In this document: piece by piece, positions 1 to 5,302 of the stretch
How the letters are laid out: every line of letters starts with the position of its first letter
Numbering within the stretch: the stretch's first letter is position 1
Origin: Actinomycetota bacterium
Lineage (GTDB): Bacteria; Actinomycetota; Acidimicrobiia; Acidimicrobiales; Acidimicrobiaceae
Reading direction: 5' to 3'
Length of the DNA stretch: 5,302 nucleotides
Assembly (NCBI GenBank): GCA_004366215.1
Contig: SIRY01000129.1
Span: forward strand, 1-5,302
Notes under the pieces: model-generated
Told to the model about the DNA's origin: nothing
The model's database searches: none
The model's input: the letters and a program-made list of their open reading frames with translations, nothing else
Translations under genes and position numbers: made by a program

Positions 1-1
1 G

Positions 2-589
2 CCTCGAGAGCGGCTCGCCGACTACTTCGCGACGGCCGGCAAAGCCGTGCCCGGGGTGGAGCTGCGAGTCGTCGGTGAGGACGGCGCCGAACTCCCCCGT
101 GACGGGGTGTCGCTCGGCGAGATCGAGGTGCGTGGGCCGTGGGTGACGGCGAGCTACTACCACGTCGAGTCTTCCGAGAGCTTCCACGACGGTTGGCTGC
201 GGACGGGGGACATGGGTACCATCGACCGAGAGGGCTACCTGCGCATCGCTGACCGCACGAAGGACGTCATCAAGTCCGGCGGTGAGTGGATCTCCTCGAT
301 CGAGCTCGAGAACCAGCTCATGGCCCACCCGGCGGTCCTTGAGGCCGCGGTGATCGGCATCCCCGACGAGAAGTGGGTCGAGCGCCCGCTCGCGCTCGTC
401 GTCGTCCGCGAGGGCGCGTCTGTGACCACCGCTGAGCTTCGGACCTTCCTCGCCGAGCGCGTCGCGAAGTGGTGGCTGCCCGAGCGCTTCGCCTTCGTCG
501 CCGAGATCCCAAAGACCTCGGTCGGCAAGTTCGACAAGAAGGTCCTCCGGCAACGCTACAACGACGGAGAGCTCGCGGTTGAGGCCTAA
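2..589 (+). CDS. AMP-forming fatty-acyl-CoA ligase, C-terminal part (5' truncated by window edge)
   Basis: This is the end of an ANL-superfamily (AMP-binding) acyl-CoA synthetase, which activates a fatty acid with ATP to an acyl-adenylate and then transfers it to CoA in the cytoplasm. The frame is open from base 2, and the residues before the GTG at 47 (ending ATAGKA) fit the family, so that GTG is internal. 195 residues are visible. They include the A7 motif WLRTGDMG (about 194-217), the A8 hinge DRTKDVIKSGGEWIS (251-295), and the A10 motif PKTSVGKFDKK, whose catalytic lysine is codon 527-529. The IKSGGEWIS signature and the overall C-terminal domain resemble medium/long-chain fatty-acid ligases of the AlkK/FadD type rather than acetyl-CoA synthetase. 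Chain-length preference cannot be read because the substrate pocket lies upstream of the window. It ends in TAA and is followed 20 bases later by a co-directional ORF, suggesting an operon. Confidence 0.93.
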   Translation, partial: PRERLADYFATAGKAVPGVELRVVGEDGAELPRDGVSLGEIEVRGPWVTASYYHVESSESFHDGWLRTGDMGTIDREGYLRIADRTKDVIKSGGEWISSIELENQLMAHPAVLEAAVIGIPDEKWVERPLALVVVREGASVTTAELRTFLAERVAKWWLPERFAFVAEIPKTSVGKFDKKVLRQRYNDGELAVEA

Positions 590-598
590 GGTGGCCAC

Positions 599-604
599 GG
601 AGGA
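599..604 (+). promoter_or_regulatory. Ribosome binding site of the 610-807 ORF
   Basis: GGAGGA lies 5 bases before the ATG at 610, in the 20-base gap after the ligase stop. It is a near-perfect Shine-Dalgarno sequence and is the main reason to accept the short ORF as translated. Confidence 0.7.
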
Positions 605-609
605 ACGCG

Positions 610-807
610 ATGGACCAGCGAGTCGCTGAGCTCGTGGGCGAACTCGACGTGCTGCGCGAGCGCCTCGATGAGCTCGTCCTCGCACGGCTCCTCGACGTCG
701 AGGACCCCGATGAGGAGCGCGTGCGCCAGCGAGCCTTCGCGAGAGCCCAGCGTGCCCTCGAGCGAGCACGCGAGGCCCTCGTCGCTGCAGGAGCAGATCG
801 TGGCTGA
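610..807 (+). CDS. Small hypothetical helical protein (65 aa)
   Basis: I do not recognise a family. The 65-residue product is highly charged (rich in Glu, Arg, Asp) and Leu/Ala-rich, and has no signal peptide or membrane segment. Residues about 5-30 carry hydrophobics at helical spacing (VAELVGELDVLRERLDELV), and residues about 40-62 form a second Ala/Arg/Glu-rich stretch. A short acidic turn (DVEDPDEE) separates them, so a helical hairpin or coiled coil is likely. Support for it being real: a strong Shine-Dalgarno sequence, ATG start, high-GC third positions like its neighbours, 20-base spacing from the ligase and an 8-base overlap with aacS, which suggests translational coupling. It could be a small accessory or oligomerisation partner of one of the two ligases, but nothing in the sequence shows this. 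Confidence 0.6.
   Translation: MDQRVAELVGELDVLRERLDELVLARLLDVEDPDEERVRQRAFARAQRALERAREALVAAGADRG
788..793 (+). promoter_or_regulatory. Ribosome binding site deciding the aacS GTG start
   Basis: CAGGAG ends 6 bases before the GTG at 800, inside the end of the preceding small ORF. It favours the GTG start at 800 over the in-frame ATG at 668, which would add 44 low-complexity Ser/Arg-rich residues that are only the shadow of the small gene. Confidence 0.65.
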
Positions 808-2827
808 ACCCCGTGTGCTCTGGGAGCCCGGCCCCGACGCGTGGGACGGGCCGATCGGCGCGCTGCGCGCCTCACTCGAGGCGGCGACGGGTCGGGAGCT
901 CCCGACGTACGCCGATCTCCACGCAGCGAGCCTCGAAGACCTCGGGCGCTTCTGGCGTGCCGTGGCGGCGGTGTGTGGGCTCGAGGGCGACCTTGGCGAG
1001 CAGGACCTGCGTGGCACGATGCCTGACGCACGTTTCTTTCCAGGCGGCCAGCTCAACTACGCCGAGGAGGCTCGAGCAGCCTTTCGTGACCCGGCTGAGG
1101 TGGTTGAGGTACGAGAGGACGGCACGGTGCGCCGTCTCGGGGCGGGGGCGTTCTGGGAGGAGGTCTCGCGCGTGGCGGCAGGGCTCGCCGCCCTCGGTGT
1201 CGGGCGGGGCGATCGGGTCGCGGCGATCCTGTCTAACCGACTCGAGGCGGCGATCGCGCTCGAGGCGACCGCGTGGCTCGGCGCGGTGTGGACGTGCTGC
1301 TCGCCCGACTTTGGCACGCGCGCGATCGTCGATCGCTTCGCCCAGGTCGAGCCGACGGTGCTCCTCGCTGTGACCGAGGCGACGTGGGCGGGGCGAACGC
1401 TGTCGCGTGCCGACGTCGTCGAGGCGGTGGCCGCGGCGTTGCCGAGCCTGCGGGCGCTCGTGCTCTGTGGCGAGGGTCCCCGGCCACGCGTCGCTGTGGA
1501 GGTCGTTCGCTTCGACGAGCTCGCTGGGAGCCCATCGCCGCTCGTACGGGTCGGGTTCAACGACCCCCTGTGGATTCTCTACTCCTCGGGTACGACGGGC
1601 ATTCCAAAGGCCATCGTCCACGGGCACGGAGGGATCGTCCTCGAACACAAGAAGGTGCTCGCGCTCAACTCGGGTATCGGTGTCGGCTCGCGCTTCTTCT
1701 GGTTCACGACGACCGGCTGGATGATGTGGAACTACCTCCTCGGGGGGCTCCTCGTCGGCGCGTCGATCGTGCTCTACGATGGGGCTCCACAGCACCCTGA
1801 TCCAGGTCGCCTCTGGCGCCTCATCGACGAAGAGCGGCTCAGCTACTTTGGCGTCTCGGCTCCCTACCTCCGCGCCTGCGAGACCGCAGGCCTCGCACCG
1901 GAGCGCGAAGCGACCATGGCGTCGCTTCGAGTCGTCGCCTCGACCGGCGCGCCCCTCACGGCGGCTGGATTTCGCTGGGTCCACGAGCACGTTCCAGCCG
2001 GCGTGCAGATCGTCTCTGGCTCGGGTGGCACCGACGTGTGCACTGCGTTCCTTGGGTCGTCGCCGGTCTGCCCGACGATCGAAGGGCGCCTGAGCGCAGC
2101 CGCGCTCGGCGTCGACGCCGCCGCCTTCGACGCCGAGGGTCACCCGGTGCTCGGCGTCATGGGTGAGCTCGTCATTCGCCAGCCGCTCCCCTCGATGCCG
2201 GTCGCGTTCTGGGGCGACGACGACGGCAGCCGTCTGCGGGCTGCGTACTTCGCGACCTACCCTGGGGTCTGGCGCCACGGCGACTGGGTCACCGCCTACG
2301 CGGATGGTACCTTCGTCATCCACGGGCGTTCCGATGCGACGCTCAACCGAGGTGGCGTGCGTATGGGGACGGCGGAGTTCTACAGGGTCGTCGAGGCTGT
2401 CGCCGGAGTCCACGGAGCGCTCGTCATCGACACCTCCTCGCTCGAGACCGAGGGCGAGCTCATCTGCTTCATCACCCTCGGTTCCAGCGAGGTCGACGAC
2501 CCACGTGACGAGATCCGACGCCGCCTGCGCGTGGAGCTGTCCCCACGCCACGTTCCGAACCGTATCGAGGTCATCTCGGTGATCCCGACGACGCTCAACG
2601 GCAAGAAGCTCGAGGTACCCGCTCGCAGGCTCTTCCTCGGTGCGTCCCTCGAGGAGGTCGCAGCGCCCGACGCCGTCGTGGGCTGGGAAGGGCTCGTGGA
2701 GATCGCGGAGTACGCAAGAGCGTGGCGAGAGACGGCGCTTCGAGCCGGATCGAGCGAGCCCTCACCACGTGGGTCAGGCTCGAGCCCGCCTACGTCGCGC
2801 GACGACGAGCATCGCGCGTCGCCGTGA
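800..2827 (+). CDS. aacS: Acetoacetyl-CoA synthetase (acetoacetate-CoA ligase, EC 6.2.1.16)
   Basis: This is a cytoplasmic ANL-superfamily ligase that converts acetoacetate, ATP and CoA to acetoacetyl-CoA, AMP and PPi. It links ketone-body/leucine breakdown to thiolase, PHB or isoprenoid routes. With the GTG start at 800 the protein is 675 aa, slightly longer than the usual ~650. The N-terminal ACAS_N-type region contains FFPGGQLNYAEEAR (from about 1034). The P-loop (A3) is YSSGTTGIPK at residues 261-270, followed by the AacS-typical AIVHGHGGIVLEHKK and a GWMMWNYLLGGL segment. SGSGGTD is at 406-412, HGDW (A7) has Asp495, and A8 is GRSDATLNRGGVRMG from residue 509. A10 is TLNGKKLEVP with the catalytic lysine at about 602. 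The combination GRSDATLNRGGVRMGTAEFY separates AacS from acetyl- and propionyl-CoA synthetases. All catalytic motifs look intact. It overlaps the upstream 65-aa ORF by 8 bases, so it is likely co-transcribed with it and the fatty-acyl-CoA ligase. The last ~30 residues are a Ser/Pro/Arg-rich tail not expected in the family. Confidence 0.96.
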   Translation: MAEPRVLWEPGPDAWDGPIGALRASLEAATGRELPTYADLHAASLEDLGRFWRAVAAVCGLEGDLGEQDLRGTMPDARFFPGGQLNYAEEARAAFRDPAEVVEVREDGTVRRLGAGAFWEEVSRVAAGLAALGVGRGDRVAAILSNRLEAAIALEATAWLGAVWTCCSPDFGTRAIVDRFAQVEPTVLLAVTEATWAGRTLSRADVVEAVAAALPSLRALVLCGEGPRPRVAVEVVRFDELAGSPSPLVRVGFNDPLWILYSSGTTGIPKAIVHGHGGIVLEHKKVLALNSGIGVGSRFFWFTTTGWMMWNYLLGGLLVGASIVLYDGAPQHPDPGRLWRLIDEERLSYFGVSAPYLRACETAGLAPEREATMASLRVVASTGAPLTAAGFRWVHEHVPAGVQIVSGSGGTDVCTAFLGSSPVCPTIEGRLSAAALGVDAAAFDAEGHPVLGVMGELVIRQPLPSMPVAFWGDDDGSRLRAAYFATYPGVWRHGDWVTAYADGTFVIHGRSDATLNRGGVRMGTAEFYRVVEAVAGVHGALVIDTSSLETEGELICFITLGSSEVDDPRDEIRRRLRVELSPRHVPNRIEVISVIPTTLNGKKLEVPARRLFLGASLEEVAAPDAVVGWEGLVEIAEYARAWRETALRAGSSEPSPRGSGSSPPTSRDDEHRASP

Positions 2828-2830
2828 GCG

Positions 2831-2848
2831 CCTCGCCGGCTGGTGAGG
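2831..2848 (+). terminator. Possible terminator hairpin after aacS
   Basis: CCTCGCC (2831-2837) pairs with GGTGAGG (2842-2848) around a 4-base loop: seven pairs with one G-U wobble, starting 3 bases after the aacS stop. No T-run follows, so it is not a classical intrinsic terminator. U-less hairpins of this kind are often proposed as terminators in actinobacteria. The position at the end of an operon facing a convergent gene is the main support. Confidence 0.35.
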
Positions 2849-2956
2849 GGGAGAACCCGTGCTGCTCGAAGCGCAGGGTCGTCGAGCCTTGCGTCACCGT
2901 GTGCTAGACCGCACGACGAACGCCTGGCCTCGTCGCCTCGAGCTCGATGTGCATCC
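2849..2956. other. Convergent intergenic stretch with no recognisable gene
   Basis: This region separates the end of the plus-strand aacS operon from the end of the minus-strand 48-codon ORF. Short ORFs cross it in several frames, but none has a recognisable product or a convincing start site, and I see no tRNA, insertion sequence end or clear direct repeat. It may hold further eroded remains of the minus-strand locus. Confidence 0.4.
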
Positions 2957-3103
2957 TCACCGCTTCCCGGCGTCTCGAACGGATCGGATCACGGCGTGGA
3001 CGATGCTCGAGGACTCCTCGATGGGGCGTTCGCGTGGGGTACGCGAGCCCTCAGCGAGGAGCTCGAACCCTCGCGCAACGTACTCGCGGTTGCTGAGCGC
3101 CAT
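2957..3103 (-). pseudogene. 48-codon ORF, tentative 5' remnant of a Swt1-HEPN/DUF499-type gene
   Basis: On the minus strand an ATG at 3103, preceded by AGGGGG with 5-base spacing, opens a 48-residue ORF ending in TGA (2957-2959). Its first residues, MALSNREYVARGFELLAEG, resemble from memory the opening of large Swt1-family HEPN/DUF499 ATPase proteins (pattern: M-x-x-S/T-N-R-x-x-V-x-R-A-x-x-L-L-x-x-G). Those proteins commonly sit next to DUF1156 methyltransferases in defence loci. The usual continuation (an L-x-P-F-V-E-R-E type segment and hundreds of further residues) is absent here and in the other two minus-strand frames down to 2828. The simplest reading is a gene start left by a deletion, 61 bases downstream of the DUF1156 stop. 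Alternatively it is an unrelated small protein with a chance resemblance. The ORF and its ribosome binding site are seen directly; the family link is inference. Confidence 0.45.
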
Positions 3104-3108
3104 GTGAA

Positions 3109-3114
3109 CCCCCT
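3109..3114 (-). promoter_or_regulatory. Ribosome binding site of the 48-codon minus-strand ORF
   Basis: On the minus strand AGGGGG lies 5 bases before the ATG at 3103. It falls within the 61-base spacer (3104-3164) after the DUF1156 stop. No promoter or terminator stands out in that spacer, which fits co-transcription in an ancestral operon. Confidence 0.45.
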
Positions 3115-3164
3115 ACCTGCGGCTCGGCGGCGACGTCTCGGTACCTTAGCTGCTACCAGCCGTG

Positions 3165-3803
3165 CTACAGAGCCTCATCGAGCCTCGCTTGGTGCCCGTG
3201 CTCGTCAGAAGCTCGCGACGCGATCGCTGGGAGGCTCGCGACGAGCGCGTTGAAGAGCTGAGCGTCCTGGGCGCTATCACGACGGCTGGCGACGAGGTAG
3301 CAGCGGTAGCACAGCTCGCGCACACCCTCGATCGTCGCGGCGTCGAGCCGCCGGTACCACCGTGCCGCCTCGGCCTCACCCTCCTCACCGAGGGCAGCAG
3401 CGAGCACGAGCGTCGCTGCCCACGTGCTGAGCGGGCGCTGTGAGTCTCTCGCGTAGGCTGCGAGGAGCTCGTCGGCTGCTCGCGCTCGAGCTCGCCCACC
3501 TCGTGCCTCGATGAGCTCAAGCTTGCTGAGCTCGTCGACGATGACGTTCGCGCTCCGTGCGGGGAGCTCGAGGCTGTCGAACGGTCCCTCACCGAAGCCG
3601 AACTGCTCGAACCACTTCGCGACGCAGCGACTCGGCTCGTCGAGCTCGGCGTTCGCGTCGAGCACGAGCTCGTCGAGGACCTGGTTGATGAGCGAGAGAG
3701 CGGTACCGACCGTCATCTGCTCGCCAGAAGGCTCGAGGACTCGTGCTGCGCGTGAGAAGACCTGCATCCCAGGGCCGATCGCTGCCTGGGCAAGGTCGAT
3801 GGG
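3165..3803 (-). pseudogene. DUF1156 fragment C: C-terminal helical region
   Basis: After the C6 run the protein continues as PIDLAQAAIGPGMQVFSRAA, then EQMTVGTALSLINQVLDEL, VAKWFEQFGFGEGPF and a short winged-helix-like stretch (VDELSKLELIEARGGRARA). It finishes with ELCYRCYLVASRRDSAQDAQLFNALVASLP in separate blocks. These blocks match the DUF1156 C-terminus in order (IGPGMxVFSRYA, TVRxAL..INQxLDE, WFEQxGFxEG, ELxYRLYxxxER, ALxYNALVxSWP). The ATG at 3767 (the M of MQVFS) opens a 200-residue ORF, but it is internal to the family sequence. The fragment has no catalytic residues of its own and ends normally at TAG, with a slightly longer tail than expected. Confidence 0.85.
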
Positions 3804-3806
3804 GGG
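3801..3806 (-). repeat. Homopolymer tract (C6 on the coding strand) at the second frameshift
   Basis: The plus strand reads six G (six C in the coding sense) between AACAT and ATCGAC. With six C the frame leaves NIPP out of register; with seven C it would read NIPPIDLAQ continuously. This places the lesion at a single-base loss within this run. Such runs are typical sites of replication slippage and of homopolymer base-calling error. Confidence 0.8.
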
Positions 3807-4198
3807 ATGTTCGCTCGACGGAGCCGCTCGAGCGCACTAGGGAGCTCCCGTCGGAGGTCCTGGAGGAACCGACCACGGTCGCTGACCGGTGCTCCCGGCT
3901 CCCGAGGACGGCAGACGACGACGACGGAGGTGGAGAGCGCGTTGGAGTCGAGCGAGCGCGGTCGGATCGCCAGTTCCGTCCGCAGCGGCCACGTCGCCGT
4001 CACGACGAAGGCGCTACGGAGGAGCGCGCTCAGCATGCGCTCCCACCCGCTCGTCGAACCCGCACCACCGCTCGCCTTCTCCTTGTAGGCGTAGAAGAAG
4101 CTGATCGGAAACCGTGGATCTGCGAGCGTGCGAAGGTTCGACAACGCCCGCTCGAAGCCCTCCTCGAAGTGGGTGGCAGCCGCCTCATCACTTCCAGC
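3804..4198 (-). pseudogene. DUF1156 fragment B: central methyltransferase region
   Basis: After the first frame change the protein resumes as AGSDEAAATHFEEGFERAL, then NLRTLADPRFPISFFYAYK, a Gly-rich linker, SGWERMLSALLRSAF, TATWPLRTEL and SNALSTSVVVVCRPR. The order and content match the DUF1156 family, where FYAFK, GWE, TWPMRTE and (T/S)NALxxSxxLVCR are conserved. This frame has a TGA at 4208-4210, just upstream of the junction, so it cannot be reached in frame from fragment A. An ATG at 4144 opens a shorter ORF in this frame, but it lies within the domain and is not expected to be a real start. The fragment ends at RRANIPP, in the C run. Confidence 0.85.
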
Positions 4199-5302
4199 TG
4201 GTGTGGGTCAGCGACGAGCTCTGGCGCCTTTGGCGTGAGGAGCGTCGAGAAGAGCTCAGGTTCGATGTCGCCGAGCGCACGACGGAGCCAGACGTAGAAG
4301 AAGTCCGAGATCGCTGCGAAACCGATCATGTCGTAGGAGGGCGGGTCGGTGAGGATGACGTAGGGGCCAGCGCCATCGAGGGATGCTTGCGAGGTGGCGT
4401 CGAGTGCGGCTGCGTGTCCGACCGGTCCTTTCGGGAGGCGCTTGAGCACGTCGACGAGGTACTTGCGTGCTACCTCGAGGCTGCCTGAGGACCCACTGAA
4501 CGGGCTCGCATCAGCGAAGTTCCAGGCCGTCGGGAGCGCTTGGCGCGAGAGGGTGTGGGAGATCGTCTCGTCGCCGACGCACCAGGTACACAGCGCAGAC
4601 TCTCGATCGGCGAGGCGACTGACGAGCAGCCCGAGGTACGTCGCGATCGCTCGAGCGTAGGCCTCGTCCGCACCGTCGGCGAGGAGGCGAGCGTGCGCTT
4701 CTCGCACGAGGTCGGTGAGCGTCGCAAGCAGCGTGAGCTGGCGAGGCGTGAAGAGATCAGCGTGGTGTGTGAGACCGTAGCGTGGGAGGGCGATCCCGAG
4801 AGCGCGTTGAGGTAGCTCCGTCATCAGCACGCCCTCAGGCACAGCTACCGCGGCAGCACGCTCGTGCTCCTCGGTCGGCGTGAGGTAGTATCGCCGCCGA
4901 TCAGCGCTCACGACGACGGCGGTCATCGTGGTGCCAAGGCGTCCGGCTTGACCCTCGCTTCGGATGTGCTCGAGCGACATCGGCTGGTCGCACACGAGAC
5001 ACACCGCCCCTCGCCGACCGACCGTCCCCTCGCGCCGCGGAGCGCTTCGACCCTCCTCGATCGCAAACCCTACGGTGCCATCGGTCACGACGGGCGTGAG
5101 CCAGGTGGCGCGCGATGCTCGACGCTGCAGCTCGAAGGTCGCAAGGAGGGGTGCGATGGCGCGGCACCCAGGATTTGGGCAGCGCACCGTTCGCGCGAAG
5201 AGCCACGCGACGACCGGGGCTCGACGTCCATCAGGAAGCGTCGCCTCTGGGTAGAGGTGGGCAAGTCGTCGACGAGCCTCCTCGATCATCCAGGTCGCGT
5301 AG
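4199..5302 (-). pseudogene. DUF1156 fragment A: Zn-ribbon and catalytic motif IV
   Basis: Numbering from the internal ATG at 5289, this segment starts MIEEARRRLAHLYPE and carries CPNPGC (Cys37, Cys42) and CLVC (Cys97, Cys100), a four-cysteine Zn-ribbon. Next come the family-typical EGQAGRLGT (112-120), HADLFTPRQL (176-185) and WNFADASPFS (256-265). Motif IV is TDPPSYDMIG at 314-323 (D315 codon at 4345-4347), followed by ISDFFYVWLRRALGDIEPEL and FSTLLTPKAPELVADPH. The family usually has DPPY followed by YDNIG; here Ser replaces the aromatic residue and Met replaces Asn. Family agreement ends at about 4201. Beyond that the same frame reads Arg/Ser-rich nonsense to a stop at 4030, so only the part down to about 4199 belongs to the domain. 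Confidence 0.88.

Larger units (their letters stand above)
3165..5302 (-). pseudogene. DUF1156 Zn-ribbon DNA methyltransferase (COG1743 type), frameshifted twice, 5' end outside window
   Basis: Three consecutive minus-strand frames together read as one DUF1156-family protein, a predicted adenine-specific DNA methyltransferase with a Zn-ribbon. Such enzymes are found mainly in anti-phage loci, where they are thought to mark host DNA. About 712 codons are visible. The N-terminus with the AdoMet-binding motif I lies beyond 5302; the frame is open to the edge (YATW before the ATG at 5289), so that ATG is internal. Order along the protein: Zn-ribbon cysteines, catalytic motif IV, the FFYAYK/TWPLRTE region, then the helical C-terminus ending at TAG (3165-3167). 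Continuity of the family sequence requires a frame change near 4198-4203 and another in the C6 run at 3801-3806. Each equals one missing base (or two extra). As written, the first shift sends translation into an unrelated tail that stops at 4030, removing the C-terminal ~340 residues. A sequencing or assembly error is the main alternative to a true pseudogene. Confidence 0.88.

Noticed and set aside
668..799. Upstream ATG at 668 as the aacS start
   Set aside because: Would add 44 Ser/Arg-rich residues encoded out of frame within the small gene. The GTG at 800 has a proper ribosome binding site and gives a normal AacS N-terminus.
318..1031. 237-codon minus-strand open frame (and a nested one at 586-1056)
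   Set aside because: Arg/Ser-rich low-complexity products that cross three clear plus-strand genes; typical GC-driven spurious ORFs.
872..2551. 559-codon open frame on the minus strand opposite aacS
   Set aside because: Antisense shadow of the high-GC aacS coding frame. Its product is Arg/Glu/Asp-rich without any recognisable domain, while the plus strand encodes all AacS motifs.
2901..2914. Short inverted repeat GTGC-6-GCAC
   Set aside because: Only four base pairs, not extendable, and expected by chance in GC-rich DNA.
2843..3253. Plus-strand open frames at 2843-3253 and 2859-3107
   Set aside because: No recognisable family, low-complexity Arg/Ser/Ala-rich translations, and they cover the minus-strand DUF1156 end and the 48-codon ORF, which have better support.
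3713..4144. Independent 143-aa gene starting at the ATG at 4144
   Set aside because: The ATG is internal: the same frame carries family-matching residues upstream of it (HFEEGFERAL), so it is the middle of the broken methyltransferase. Its last ~30 residues are out-of-frame nonsense past the C6 run.
3743..4297. Plus-strand open frames within 3162-4500 (e.g. 3743-4297, 4114-4488)
   Set aside because: Antisense to the DUF1156 fragments, whose family motifs are clear on the minus strand.
1..5302. CRISPR array, tRNA/rRNA, insertion sequence ends or attachment sites
   Set aside because: No regularly spaced repeats, tRNA-like cloverleaf, transposase motifs or flanking direct repeats seen by eye on either strand.

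Overview
The window is GC-rich with strong G/C preference at third codon positions, GTG as well as ATG starts and tightly packed genes. This suggests a high-GC actinobacterium. An acidophilic Acidimicrobiia-type genome is a guess from general flavour only; there is no rRNA or marker gene to confirm it.

Left half (1-2827, plus strand): a compact lipid/short-chain acyl activation operon. It holds the C-terminal 195 residues of an AMP-forming fatty-acyl-CoA ligase (truncated by the window edge), then after 20 bases a 65-residue predicted helical microprotein, then, overlapping it by 8 bases, a complete acetoacetyl-CoA synthetase (acetoacetate-CoA ligase, aacS). The ligase would activate longer acyl chains and AacS would return acetoacetate to the acetoacetyl-CoA pool. 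A hairpin sits 3 bases after the aacS stop.

Right half (about 2957-5302, minus strand, convergent with the operon): the remains of a defence-type methyltransferase locus. One long DUF1156/COG1743 Zn-ribbon DNA methyltransferase gene enters from the right edge and runs to 3165. It is readable almost throughout, but only by changing frame twice, each time as if one base were missing: near 4198-4203 and in a run of six C at 3801-3806. The gene is therefore a pseudogene, or carries sequence errors, or much less likely has a switchable tract. Its motif IV reads DPPS instead of the usual DPPY-type tetrapeptide. Downstream, with its own ribosome binding site, is a 48-codon ORF. Its first ~19 residues resemble, from memory, the N-terminus of Swt1-HEPN/DUF499-type proteins, which are often neighbours of DUF1156 methylases. 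The resemblance stops abruptly, so it is probably a deletion remnant.

Overall reading: a housekeeping acyl-CoA operon abuts the decayed end of a DUF1156/DUF499-type (BREX-like or related) anti-phage module. The family calls for the ligase, AacS and DUF1156 rest on clear motifs. The DUF499/Swt1 call and the defence-system assignment are inference.
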